From assembly GCA_041480065.1 (NCBI GenBank), contig JBGOZF010000018.1, positions 3,766-67,765 of the forward strand: a stretch of 64,000 nt of DNA. The letters are read 5' to 3'. The position numbers and the translations under genes are program-made. The notes beneath the pieces are model-generated. The model did not search any database and was not told the DNA's origin. It saw only the letters and a list, made by a program, of their open reading frames with translations. This DNA comes from Fen-999 sp041480065 (GTDB taxonomy: Bacteria > Pseudomonadota > Gammaproteobacteria > Burkholderiales > Rhodocyclaceae). Positions within the stretch are counted from its first letter, which is position 1, and each line of letters opens with the position of its first letter. Shown here piece after piece: positions 24,992 through 33,040 of the stretch.

Positions 24992-26388
24992 GTCCGCCGC
25001 CGGATTCACAGGCCTGGCAAAGGTATCTGGCCGACAACCGCCGGCTGGTCGAAGAGGCCAGTCCCTATCTGATCAGCGGTCGACTCACGCGCATCAGCGG
25101 GCTCGTGATGGAGGCTTCCGGTTTGAAGCTGCCGCTGGGTTCGAGCTGCAAGATACAGGTGCCGGGGGGAGGGTCGGTCGAGGCCGAAGTGGTCGGCTTC
25201 GCCGGCGAACGGCTTTACATGATGCCGAGCGAAGACGTCTATGGTCTTGCCCCTGGCGCCCAGGTGACGCCGCTCGAAATCCCGCCGGTGCCGACGAAGG
25301 TCGGTCAGTCGATTCCTCAACGCCGGCGCGCTTTCGACCGGGCCAAGCACCTGCCCGTCGGCGATCAGTTGTTGGGCCGTGTGGTCGACGGCAACGGCCG
25401 GCCGCTCGACAGCCTCGGACCGCTTGACGCCAAGCCGTCGCGTTCGCTGTTCACCCGGCCGTTCAACCCCTTGCAGCGTGCGCCGATCGCGCAACCGCTC
25501 GATGTCGGCATCCGCGCCATCAATGGCCTGCTCACTATCGGTCGCGGCCAGCGCATGGGCTTGTTCTCCGGCTCCGGCGTCGGCAAGAGCGTACTGCTGG
25601 GCATGATGGCGCGCTATACCGAGGCAGAGGTCATCGTCGTCGGCCTGATCGGCGAGCGCGGCCGCGAGGTCAAGGAATTCATCGAGCAGAACCTCGGCAC
25701 CGAGGGACTGCAACGCTCGATCGTGGTCGCCTGTCCGGCCGACGTCAGCCCGCTGATGCGGCTTCAGGGCGCCGCGTACGCCACCACCGTAGCCGAGCAC
25801 TTTCGCGATCAGGGTCGCCATGTTCTGCTGATCATGGATTCCCTGACCCGCTATGCCATGGCCCAGCGTGAGATCGCACTCGCCGTCGGCGAACCGCCGG
25901 TTACGCGCGGCTATCCGCCCTCGGTCTTCGCCCGCCTGCCCCAGTTGGTGGAGCGGGCCGGCAACGGTCCCAGCGGCGGCGGTTCGATCACCGGCTTCTA
26001 CACGGTGCTTGCCGAAGGCGACGACCAGCAGGACCCGATCGCCGATGCCGCGCGCGCGATTCTCGACGGCCATATCGTGCTCACGCGCAGCCTGGCCGAC
26101 AGCGGTCACTATCCGGCGATCGACATCGAGCAGTCGATTTCACGGGCCATGACGAACCTCGTTTCCCCGACCCAACTGGAACTGATACGTCGTTTCAAGC
26201 AGCTCTACTCGCGCCACCAGCGGGCGCGAGACCTCCTGGCGGTCGGTGCTTACCAGCCTGGATCAGACCCTTTGCTCGATCAGGCCATCGCGCTCTATCC
26301 GAGGATGGAGAAATTTCTTCAGCAGGCAATCCCGGAACGTGCCGACACCACGGACAGCGTTGACGCGCTGACCAGGCTGTTCTCATGA
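24988..26388 (+). CDS. fliI: Flagellum-specific type III export ATPase FliI
   Basis: 466 residues from GTG 24988 (MSPPPDSQAWQRYLADNRRL), chosen because it overlaps the fliH stop and follows GGAGG; a longer frame starting inside fliH is a shadow. Walker A GSGVGKS at about 195-201, Walker B region HVLLIMDSLTRYAM, and the F1-beta-like SGGGSITGFYTVLAEGDDQQ segment. It hydrolyses ATP to prepare substrates for the export gate, as a hexamer with FliH and FliJ. Confidence 0.97.
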   Translation: MSPPPDSQAWQRYLADNRRLVEEASPYLISGRLTRISGLVMEASGLKLPLGSSCKIQVPGGGSVEAEVVGFAGERLYMMPSEDVYGLAPGAQVTPLEIPPVPTKVGQSIPQRRRAFDRAKHLPVGDQLLGRVVDGNGRPLDSLGPLDAKPSRSLFTRPFNPLQRAPIAQPLDVGIRAINGLLTIGRGQRMGLFSGSGVGKSVLLGMMARYTEAEVIVVGLIGERGREVKEFIEQNLGTEGLQRSIVVACPADVSPLMRLQGAAYATTVAEHFRDQGRHVLLIMDSLTRYAMAQREIALAVGEPPVTRGYPPSVFARLPQLVERAGNGPSGGGSITGFYTVLAEGDDQQDPIADAARAILDGHIVLTRSLADSGHYPAIDIEQSISRAMTNLVSPTQLELIRRFKQLYSRHQRARDLLAVGAYQPGSDPLLDQAIALYPRMEKFLQQAIPERADTTDSVDALTRLFS

Positions 26389-26434
26389 GCTAGAATTGAT
26401 TTGCGCTTCAACCAAAACAGAGTGATTCATCACC

Positions 26435-26884
26435 GTGAACAAAGACTTTCCCCTGCAGTCGATACTCGATTTGTCCCAGTTGAAACTAGAGGAATCGACC
26501 CGCCGGCTTGGCGAATTGATCGCCGGCGAACAGGAAGCAGCCAAGCGGCTCGAGTTGCTGATCCAGTATCGCGACGAATACCATGGCCGTTTCCTGGCGG
26601 CAGCCCGCGACGGTCTCGGCCGCGAGCAGTGGCGCAACTACCAATTCTTTCTTGAGAAACTGGACTCGGCAATCGGCCAGGCAAAAGACATGATGGCGCG
26701 CTCGCAGGAACTCACCACGGCCGGCCAGCAGGACTGGCTGCACAAGCGTGGCCGCGTGAAGGCCTTCGACACCCTGGCCCATCGCCATCAGGCGCAGGTC
26801 AATTACCAGGAGTCGCGCGAGGAACAGAAGAACCTCGACGAACGGGCCGCGCGCGACCATACCGCCAAGAAGATCGAGGACTGA
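26435..26884 (+). CDS. fliJ: Flagellar export chaperone FliJ
   Basis: 149 residues, almost wholly coiled coil (LDLSQLKLEESTRRLGELIA, MARSQELTTAGQQDWLHKRG, HQAQVNYQESREEQKNLDER). It starts at GTG 26435 without an obvious ribosome site. FliJ is the central stalk of the FliI ring, comparable to the gamma subunit of F1. Last gene of fliFGHIJ; a sigma-54 promoter follows for fliK. Confidence 0.92.
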   Translation: MNKDFPLQSILDLSQLKLEESTRRLGELIAGEQEAAKRLELLIQYRDEYHGRFLAAARDGLGREQWRNYQFFLEKLDSAIGQAKDMMARSQELTTAGQQDWLHKRGRVKAFDTLAHRHQAQVNYQESREEQKNLDERAARDHTAKKIED

Positions 26885-26908
26885 ACTCCCCGGCGTTGGG
26901 GGACTCAA

Positions 26909-26924
26909 TGGCACGCCCCTTGCA
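26909..26924 (+). promoter_or_regulatory. Sigma-54 promoter of the fliK-R operon
   Basis: TGGCACG-CCCC-TTGCA matches the sigma-54 consensus at every defined position, with GG and GC ten bases apart. The fliK ATG is 36 bases beyond. It shows that fliKLMNOPQR is a separate transcription unit from fliFGHIJ. Confidence 0.93.
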
Positions 26925-26959
26925 TCACATCCCGGCAGACATGCGACGAGGATACCAAG

Positions 26960-28030
26960 ATGCCTGAAATTGCCGTTGCCGCCAGCCCTCCTGCCGCCGC
27001 AAACCCGGTGCCTGCAGCGACCGGCAAATCCGCCGCGGTTCCCGCCGACGGACAGCCTGCGGATCCTTTTGCGGCGGTGCTCCAGCAGCAGATGGAAAAC
27101 CCGGTTGATCAGGCGACAGCCATCAGGGCCGCAGCAGTTGCCACAACGGCAACCGACCCCGTCCCGGCCGGGGATCTCGCCGCATTGCTGCCGATGCTGA
27201 TGGGCAGTGCGATGTTCGCAGGCACCGCGCCAACGGAGGTGGTGAGCCAGGGAACGAAGAAGACCGCCGCAGACGACGCAGACCCCGGCGGCTCCGCGAC
27301 CCCTCTTGTGCTCGCCCTGCCAACGGTGATGGCTGCACCCATCGTGACTCCTTCTGAAACTACAGCAAGCACCGCGAGCGCAGGGGCGGCAAACACTGGA
27401 TCGACGACGGCAGTGACGGCAAATCTTGCCGCGGTGCCGGAGCTTGCCGCCGAGGGTGCCAAACAGGACGTGAAGAGCAGCGAAAGCTTCGAGGCGCTGT
27501 TGGCCGACAACCGCGACGTTCGCGCCGCCGGCCTGCCGGCCAACCCGATTCATGCCGCGCCGGTTGCCAGTCCAGCATCCGCCGCCGGCAGCCACAATGT
27601 CGAAACAGCCGTCGGCAGCCATGGTTGGGATGCCGAAGTCGGCAACCACCTGGTCTGGATGTCCGGCAGTCATGCAAGCCGTGCCGAACTGGTCCTGACG
27701 CCACCCCAGATGGGAAAGATCGAGATATCCCTGACCATGTCGGGCGATCAGGCGACCGCCACTTTCGTCTCGGCAAACCCGGCGGTACGCGAAGCAATCG
27801 AAAGCGCGGTGCCGCGATTGCGCGAAATCCTCGCCGATGCCGGCGTCACGCTCGGCCAGACGCAGGTCGGCTCGGAGGCGCCCAAGCAATGGGCAAACGA
27901 CGGTGAAAACAGGGATAATTCCTTCAGGGGCTCAGCCATCGCGCTTGGCGGCGTCGGATCGCATGCGTCGGCGACCGGGGCGGCCTCCTGGACAGTGGCC
28001 GGTCGCGGCTTGGTCGATGTGTTTGCCTGA
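26960..28030 (+). CDS. fliK: Flagellar hook-length control protein FliK
   Basis: 356 residues; Ala/Thr/Pro-rich disordered first 220 residues (the molecular ruler part), then the FliK C-terminal domain (about 225-310: AELVLTPPQMGKIEISLTMS, NPAVREAIESAVPRLREILA, AGVTLGQTQVG). It measures the hook and flips FlhB specificity to filament substrates. ATG 26960 is preceded by GAGG. This is the classical copy; the shorter one at 16446 is paired with flhX. Confidence 0.9.
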   Translation: MPEIAVAASPPAAANPVPAATGKSAAVPADGQPADPFAAVLQQQMENPVDQATAIRAAAVATTATDPVPAGDLAALLPMLMGSAMFAGTAPTEVVSQGTKKTAADDADPGGSATPLVLALPTVMAAPIVTPSETTASTASAGAANTGSTTAVTANLAAVPELAAEGAKQDVKSSESFEALLADNRDVRAAGLPANPIHAAPVASPASAAGSHNVETAVGSHGWDAEVGNHLVWMSGSHASRAELVLTPPQMGKIEISLTMSGDQATATFVSANPAVREAIESAVPRLREILADAGVTLGQTQVGSEAPKQWANDGENRDNSFRGSAIALGGVGSHASATGAASWTVAGRGLVDVFA

Positions 28031-28062
28031 GGACACGCTGCAGAATTCCGGGGAGATGAAGC

Positions 28063-28653
28063 ATGGCTGAAGCCAAGAAGGCTGAGGGCGGCGAAGGCGA
28101 ACAGCCGGCGCCGAAAAAGAAAAGCAAGCTCCTGCTGATCATCATCATCGCCGTCGTCGCGGTCGTTCTGATCGGCGGCGGCGCCGCCTATCTGTTGATG
28201 GGCAAGAAGAAGACGCCAGCCGAGGATGAAGGCGACGAAGCACCGGCCAAGGAGGCAAAAGCCAAGCAGGAGCAAAGCGCCGAGGCGGCGCCGGTGTTCG
28301 TCAAGCTCGATGCCTTCACGGTCAAGCTGCAAACCGAAACCCAGGATGCCTACCTGCAGGCGGTTCCGGAACTGCGTGTGCTCGACGTGCACATCGGCGA
28401 CAAAGTCAAGGTCTACATGCCGGAGATCCGGCACAAGGTATTGCTGATCCTGGCCGGCAAGAAGGCGTCGGAGCTTTCCACGCCGCAGGGCGTTCAGCAG
28501 TTGTCGAACGAGATGCGCGTCACCATCAACGGCATCATCGAGCCGACGCCTCAGCGCAAGAAGGGCAAGGTGGCGACGGCAGAACCCGGAGATCTGGCCG
28601 CAGCCGACGACCCCGTCCAGGCGGTACTGTTCACCTCCTTCATCGTGCAATAG
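28063..28653 (+). CDS. fliL: Flagellar basal-body protein FliL
   Basis: 196 residues: Lys/Glu-rich cytoplasmic start, one membrane helix (about 23-45: KLLLIIIIAVVAVVLIGGGA), an acidic Lys/Ala linker, then a periplasmic domain (about 80-196: FVKLDAFTVKLQTETQDAYL, MPEIRHKVLLILAGKKASEL). FliL rings surround stators and support high torque. A GGGGAG ribosome site precedes the ATG. Confidence 0.94.
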   Translation: MAEAKKAEGGEGEQPAPKKKSKLLLIIIIAVVAVVLIGGGAAYLLMGKKKTPAEDEGDEAPAKEAKAKQEQSAEAAPVFVKLDAFTVKLQTETQDAYLQAVPELRVLDVHIGDKVKVYMPEIRHKVLLILAGKKASELSTPQGVQQLSNEMRVTINGIIEPTPQRKKGKVATAEPGDLAAADDPVQAVLFTSFIVQ

Positions 28654-28685
28654 CAGGACATGACGCCGCGCACCATCCAGACAGC

Positions 28686-29669
28686 ATGAGCCAGGACTTT
28701 CTCTCCCAGGAAGAGGTCGACGCCCTGCTCAAGGGCGTTACCGGTGAAACCGAGGAAGCCGCCGCCGAGGAGGAAACCGGCGGCGTCAAGCCTTACGATC
28801 TCGGCCGCCAGGAGCGCATCGTCCGCGGCCGCATGCCGACTCTCGAACTGATCAACGAGCGTTTTGCGCGCCTGTTGCGCATCGGTCTGTTCAACTACAT
28901 GCACAAGGGTACCGAGATCTCGGTCGGCCCGATCAAGGTGCAGAAATACAGTGAGTTCATCCGCAATCTGGTGGTGCCGACCAACCTCAATCTGGTCACC
29001 CTCAAGCCTCTGCGCGGCACCGCGCTGGTGGTGTTCGACCCCAACCTGGTGTTCCTGATCGTGGACAGCATGTTCGGGGGCGACGGCCGCTTCCATACCC
29101 GGGTCGAGGGGCGCGATTTCACGCCGACCGAGCAGCGCATCATCCAGGGACTGCTCAACGTCTTCTTCTCCGAGTACGAGAAGGCCTGGAAGCCCGTGTT
29201 CGAAATCAAGTTCGACTACGTGCGCTCGGAAATGAACACCCAGTTCGCCAATATCGCGACACCGTCGGAAATCGTGGTGGCCATCACTTTCACAATGGAA
29301 CTCGGCGGTAATTCGGCGGAGATGCATCTGTGCATTCCCTACGCCATGGTCGAGCCGATTCGCGATGTGCTCTACAGCACAATGCATAGCGAGCAGGCGG
29401 GCGCCGACCGGCGCTGGACGAGCATGCTCTCGCAGCAACTGCAACTGGCAGAGGTGGAACTGGTCGCCCCCCTGGGCAGCAGCGAAATGAGCCTGCGCGA
29501 TATCGTGAACATGAAGGTGGGCGACGTTCTGCCGCTCAGCGTGGATGACCACGTACCCGTGATGGTGGATGGCGTACCGGTCATGGACTGCCGCTACGGT
29601 GTTCGCAACGGCCAGTACGCCCTGAGGGTGGAACGTTTCCTGGCTGTCGACGAGACAGAGCACGGATAG
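28686..29669 (+). CDS. fliM: Flagellar motor switch protein FliM
   Basis: 327 residues. The N-terminal CheY-P-binding peptide LSQEEVDALLKGVTG is intact; the middle has GTALVVFDPNLVFLIVDSMF and FGGDGRFHTRVEGRDFTPTE; the C-terminal SpoA-type domain (LRDIVNMKVGDVLPL) pairs with FliN. It switches rotation on binding phospho-CheY. Nine bases before fliN. Confidence 0.97.
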   Translation: MSQDFLSQEEVDALLKGVTGETEEAAAEEETGGVKPYDLGRQERIVRGRMPTLELINERFARLLRIGLFNYMHKGTEISVGPIKVQKYSEFIRNLVVPTNLNLVTLKPLRGTALVVFDPNLVFLIVDSMFGGDGRFHTRVEGRDFTPTEQRIIQGLLNVFFSEYEKAWKPVFEIKFDYVRSEMNTQFANIATPSEIVVAITFTMELGGNSAEMHLCIPYAMVEPIRDVLYSTMHSEQAGADRRWTSMLSQQLQLAEVELVAPLGSSEMSLRDIVNMKVGDVLPLSVDDHVPVMVDGVPVMDCRYGVRNGQYALRVERFLAVDETEHG

Positions 29670-29677
29670 GAGCAATC

Positions 29678-30106
29678 ATGAACGACAAGGTCGAAGACAA
29701 CCAGGTTTCCGAGGACGACTGGGCAGCGGCAATGAACGAGCAGGCGGTACCCGCGGCTGCGCAGCCGGCCGCCGCGCCAGCTGCCGCCGCCGCGGCAAAA
29801 ATGTTCGAACAATTCGGCAGCGGCCAGCAGAATGCCGGTCCGGTCCAGGGCTTCGACATGATCATGGACATCCCGGTCCGGCTCACCGTCGAGTTGGGGC
29901 GAACCAAGATTTCGATCCGCAACCTGCTGCAACTGGCCCACGGATCGGTTGTGGAACTCGACGGTCTCGCCGGAGAACCGATGGACGTGCTGGTCAACGG
30001 GACGCTCATCGCGCAAGGCGAAGTCGTCGTAGTGAACGACAAGTTCGGCATCCGCCTTACCGACATCATCACGCCGCAGGAGCGGCTGCATAAGCTGAAT
30101 CGTTAG
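29678..30106 (+). CDS. fliN: Flagellar motor switch protein FliN
   Basis: 142 residues: acidic/Ala-rich N-terminus, then the SpoA domain (about 65-140: MDIPVRLTVELGRTKISIRN, LLQLAHGSVVELDGLAGEPM, VNGTLIAQGEVVVVNDKFGI). It forms the lower C-ring and docks FliH. Strong ribosome site AGGAG before the ATG. A repeat-bearing 250-base gap separates it from fliO. Confidence 0.96.
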   Translation: MNDKVEDNQVSEDDWAAAMNEQAVPAAAQPAAAPAAAAAAKMFEQFGSGQQNAGPVQGFDMIMDIPVRLTVELGRTKISIRNLLQLAHGSVVELDGLAGEPMDVLVNGTLIAQGEVVVVNDKFGIRLTDIITPQERLHKLNR

Positions 30107-30137
30107 CGTGAAAAACGCAACTGAGGCACATGGTGAT

Positions 30138-30270
30138 TTCGAGCGGAGCGAGCCAATCAGTAGCCTCCCCGCGAGGGGAGGATCGGAGGGGCGGGACCTT
30201 TTGCCCGCTTGAGGCGCTGCGAAGGCCGCGTATTTCATGATGCGGGGTGGCTCATCGGAGCCATGAAAGT
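30138..30270 (+). repeat. Intergenic hairpin repeat, copy A (fliN-fliO gap)
   Basis: Begins TTCGAGCGGAGCGAGCC and contains hairpin CCTCCCC-GCGA-GGGGAGG (30164-30181, GNRA-type tetraloop), then hairpin TGGCTC-ATCG-GAGCCA (30248-30263) flanked by TTTCA/TGAAA. Copy B at 39992-40102 shares the start, the GCGA hairpin and the ATGAAAG end. Dispersed element of REP/MITE type, inserted inside the flagellar operon. No coding content. Confidence 0.7.
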
Positions 30271-30282
30271 TATAGGGTACCC

Positions 30283-30327
30283 CCGAGGAAACTCGGCTTT
30301 CCCCCTCTGCTCCGCCGTTATCGGCGG
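30283..30327 (+). other. Two further hairpins upstream of fliO
   Basis: CCGAG-GAAA-CTCGG (30283-30296, GNRA tetraloop) and CCGCCG-TTAT-CGGCGG (30312-30327) follow repeat copy A. They are not found in copy B, so may be a separate structured leader of fliO. No known riboswitch consensus was recognised. Confidence 0.4.
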
Positions 30328-30354
30328 CGCGGTCGTTCGTATGCTGACAGCGCA

Positions 30355-30792
30355 ATGGCACTCGATATTCCGTCCATGCGCGCTCGCCTTCCGATCACCC
30401 TCGGCTTGCTGCAGCCGGCACTGGCCGGCGCGCAAACCGCGTCGCCCAGCCAGGATCTTGGCGGCAGCATCATCCAGTTGCTGCTCGGGCTGGCGATTGT
30501 GCTTGCACTGCTGTTCGCCAGTTTGTGGCTGCTCAAGCGTCTTTCGGCTCCGCGCGGCGATGCCGCCGGGCTCATGCGTGTGGTTGCCGGCACCGCCGTC
30601 GGGACACGCGAACGGGTGGTGGTGATCGAGGTTGGCACGACCTGGCTGGTAGTTGGTGTCGCACCCGGACGGGTGTCGGCGCTGGCTGAAATACCGCGAG
30701 CCAGCCTGCCGCCCGAAACCGATCCGCCGCAGCCGAGGGACTTCGCCGGCCGGCTGAAACAACTGCTCGCTCGCGGCAACAATGCGCGCTAG
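30355..30792 (+). CDS. fliO: Flagellar biosynthesis protein FliO
   Basis: 145 residues from ATG 30355 (MALDIPSMRARLPITLGLLQ); a second ATG at 30376 (MRARLPITLG) is equally possible, as neither has a clear ribosome site. After a signal-like N-terminus there is a membrane helix (SIIQLLLGLAIVLALLFASL, LWLLKRL) and a cytoplasmic beta-rich domain (VVAGTAVGTRERVVVIEVGT, LVVGVAPG). FliO assists assembly of the FliP ring. It overlaps fliP by 11 bases. Confidence 0.9.
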   Translation: MALDIPSMRARLPITLGLLQPALAGAQTASPSQDLGGSIIQLLLGLAIVLALLFASLWLLKRLSAPRGDAAGLMRVVAGTAVGTRERVVVIEVGTTWLVVGVAPGRVSALAEIPRASLPPETDPPQPRDFAGRLKQLLARGNNAR

Positions 30793-31516
30793 GCCGGTCA
30801 TCGCCGCATGCCTGATGCTGCTGCCCGGCATCGCGCTCGCCCAGGCATTGCCCGCAATTACCAGCATGCCGGCGCCCGGCGGCGGGACACAGTGGTCGCT
30901 GTCGATCCAGACGCTGCTGCTGCTCACCGGACTCACCTTCCTGCCGGCCCTGCTGCTGATGATGACCAGCTTCACGCGCATCATCATCGTGCTTTCGCTG
31001 TTGCGGAGTGCGTTGGGTACCCAGAGCTCGCCGCCCAATCAGGTGCTGGTGGGTTTGGCGCTGTTCCTCACCTTCTTCATCATGGCGCCGGTCGGCGAGA
31101 AGATATTCACCGATGCATACCAGCCTTTGGCGGAAAACCGGATCACCTTCGTCGACGCGCTCGACCGCGGCGCCGTGCCGCTACGGGGTTTCATGCTCAA
31201 GCAGGTACGCGATGCCGATCTGGCCCTATTCACGAAAATTGCGAAACAGCCCACGCCCACGAAAACCGCCGACATACCGATGCGGGTTCTGATTCCGGCC
31301 TTCGTGACCTCGGAACTGAAGACCGCCTTCCAGATCGGCTTCATCGTCTTCATCCCCTTCCTGATCATCGACATGATCGTCGCCTCGGTGCTGATGTCCA
31401 TGGGCATGATGATGATGTCGCCGGTCATTGTCAGCTTGCCGTTCAAGATCATGCTGTTCGTACTCGTGGACGGCTGGACGCTGCTGATCGGGTCTCTGGT
31501 CGGCAGCTTCGGATAG
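30782..31516 (+). CDS. fliP: Flagellar export gate protein FliP
   Basis: 244 residues, with a cleavable signal peptide (MRARPVIAACLMLLPGIALA) and the FliP membrane pattern: LLTGLTFLPALLLMMTSFTR, IIIVLSLLRSALGTQSSPPN, FLTFFIMAPVGEKIF, then IGFIVFIPFLIIDMIVASVL and MSMGMMMMSPVIVSLPFKIM. FliP pentamers with FliR and FliQ form the export channel. It starts inside the fliO 3' end. Confidence 0.97.
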   Translation: MRARPVIAACLMLLPGIALAQALPAITSMPAPGGGTQWSLSIQTLLLLTGLTFLPALLLMMTSFTRIIIVLSLLRSALGTQSSPPNQVLVGLALFLTFFIMAPVGEKIFTDAYQPLAENRITFVDALDRGAVPLRGFMLKQVRDADLALFTKIAKQPTPTKTADIPMRVLIPAFVTSELKTAFQIGFIVFIPFLIIDMIVASVLMSMGMMMMSPVIVSLPFKIMLFVLVDGWTLLIGSLVGSFG

Positions 31517-31522
31517 CCGTAT

Positions 31523-31792
31523 ATGACTCCTACCACCGTCGTTGAAATCGGTCGTCACGCCGTCGAGGTCACCCTGCTGGTATCGGCGCCCCTGTTCATC
31601 GCCGCCCTGGTTACCGGCCTGATCGTCAGCATCTTCCAGGCCGCCACCCAGATCAATGAAAGCACGCTGTCGTTCGTGCCCAAGCTGATCGCGATCTTCC
31701 TGACCCTGATCCTGGCCGGCCCCTGGATGCTCACACTGATGACCGACTACATGCGTCGGCTCTACGAGTCCATTCCCTCGATCATCGGCTGA
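31523..31792 (+). CDS. fliQ: Flagellar export gate protein FliQ
   Basis: 89 residues with two membrane hairpins (AVEVTLLVSAPLFIAALVTG; FVPKLIAIFLTLILAGPWML) and the family motif IVSIFQAATQINESTLSFVP. Four FliQ copies wrap the FliPR core. Its TGA overlaps the fliR ATG (TGATG). Confidence 0.96.
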   Translation: MTPTTVVEIGRHAVEVTLLVSAPLFIAALVTGLIVSIFQAATQINESTLSFVPKLIAIFLTLILAGPWMLTLMTDYMRRLYESIPSIIG

Positions 31793-32580
31793 TGATCTCC
31801 GTTTCCTCGGCACAGCTTGACGCATGGCTTGCGGCTTTCGTCTTTCCGCTCGCTCGCATACTCGCCTTGCTGGCAGCGGCACCGGTATTCAATAACGCGG
31901 CGTTGCCGCATCGCATCCGCCTGATACTCGGACTCGCGATCACCTTCGCCCTCGCCCCCGCGTTGCCGCCGATACCCGCAATCCCTGCCGGTTCCTGGCT
32001 CGGACTGATCGTTCTCGCGCAACAGGCCCTGATCGGGGTCCTGATGGGCTTCACGCTACGGATGGCTTTCTCCGCCGTCGACGTTGCGGGCGACATGATC
32101 GGGCTGCAAATGGGCCTGTCGTTCGCCAGGTTCTACGACCCCCAGAGTTCGGCGCAAACGCCTGTCCTAGGCGAGTTCCTCGGACTGCTGAGCCTATTGA
32201 TCTTCCTGGCCATGAACGGCCATCTGCTGACGATATCCGTCCTGGCGGAGAGTTTCCATCTGCTGCCCGTGGCCACCGCAGCAATCGCAGTCAAGAGTCT
32301 GGGCACGCTGCTCTCCTGGGCCGCCATCGTGTTTTCCGCCGGCGTGCTGTTGTCGCTACCCATGGTCGCGGCATTGCTGATCGCCAACATCGCAATGGGA
32401 GTGCTATCGAGAGTGGCGCCGCAGCTCAACCTGTTTGCGGTCGGTTTCCCGGTGACGATGGTCGCCGGCTTCGCGGTGCTGATGATTTCCCTACCCTACT
32501 TCGGCGCCGCGCTCGAGCGGCTGTTCGATCAGAGTTTCGGCGCCCTGCGCATGGTCATGCAGGCGGCGGGGGCATCCTGA
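31792..32580 (+). CDS. fliR: Flagellar export gate protein FliR
   Basis: 262 residues with about six membrane segments (FVFPLARILALLAAAPVFNN, IRLILGLAITFALAPALPP, DMIGLQMGLSFARFYDPQSS, LGLLSLLIFLAMNGHLLTIS, SLPMVAALLIANIAMGVLSR, FPVTMVAGFAVLMISLPYFG). Single subunit closing the FliP5R1Q4 gate. It is the last gene of the fliK-R unit; its last 26 bases overlap the convergent lipoprotein gene. Confidence 0.96.
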   Translation: MISVSSAQLDAWLAAFVFPLARILALLAAAPVFNNAALPHRIRLILGLAITFALAPALPPIPAIPAGSWLGLIVLAQQALIGVLMGFTLRMAFSAVDVAGDMIGLQMGLSFARFYDPQSSAQTPVLGEFLGLLSLLIFLAMNGHLLTISVLAESFHLLPVATAAIAVKSLGTLLSWAAIVFSAGVLLSLPMVAALLIANIAMGVLSRVAPQLNLFAVGFPVTMVAGFAVLMISLPYFGAALERLFDQSFGALRMVMQAAGAS

Positions 32581-33040
32581 CTTTTCTGGTCAGCAGGATT
32601 ACACCTTCGGCCTGGCGCTGGGAGCCGATAACCGAGGAATCCAGGCTCTCGCTGTACTCCATGACCTCGTAGCCATCGAACTCATTGAGGCGCATGAGTT
32701 CCTTGGCGCGGCGGTTGAAGACCGCCCGCGCCTCACCGGCGCCGCCGGCATAGTAGCGCTTCATCTTCAGCGAGAAATGAACGTGCTGGTCGCCCAGCGG
32801 CGCTTCCTCGATACTCCAGTTGGGGGCCAGCGGATCAAGAACCAGATAAGCCGCGCCCGCCAGCCCGGCCCAGATGACCACTTTCTCAAGCGCCACGCTG
32901 ATCGACGGCGACAGCTTGAGAGTGGTCGCGGGAATGACGGTGCCCTTGCGCGGAATATCGCCGTCGGCTCGCGTCGGCAACTGCCAGTTGCCGCACGCGG
33001 CGAGAATCAAGACCAACGGCAGGACCGCCAGCCGCCTCAT
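32555..33040 (-). CDS. Small lipoprotein of unknown function coupled to flgL
   Basis: 161 residues. Lipobox LILAACGNW with lipidated Cys16, then a polar segment, a hydrophobic stretch (about 53-68: VVIWAGLAGAAYLVLDPLAP) and a C-terminal alpha/beta region (YYAGGAGEARAVFNRRAKEL, GYEVMEYSESLDSSVIGSQR). The ATG overlaps the flgL stop as ATGA, so it belongs to the flgK-flgL unit, and its 3' end overlaps fliR in the opposite direction. Not a family I recognise; a periplasmic or outer-membrane accessory of the flagellum is possible. Confidence 0.7.
   Translation of the reverse strand: MRRLAVLPLVLILAACGNWQLPTRADGDIPRKGTVIPATTLKLSPSISVALEKVVIWAGLAGAAYLVLDPLAPNWSIEEAPLGDQHVHFSLKMKRYYAGGAGEARAVFNRRAKELMRLNEFDGYEVMEYSESLDSSVIGSQRQAEGVILLTRKVRMPPPPA

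Noticed and set aside
30232..30327. c-di-GMP or other known riboswitch before fliO
   Set aside because: Several hairpins are present, but the conserved GEMM core and other known aptamer consensus elements are not seen.
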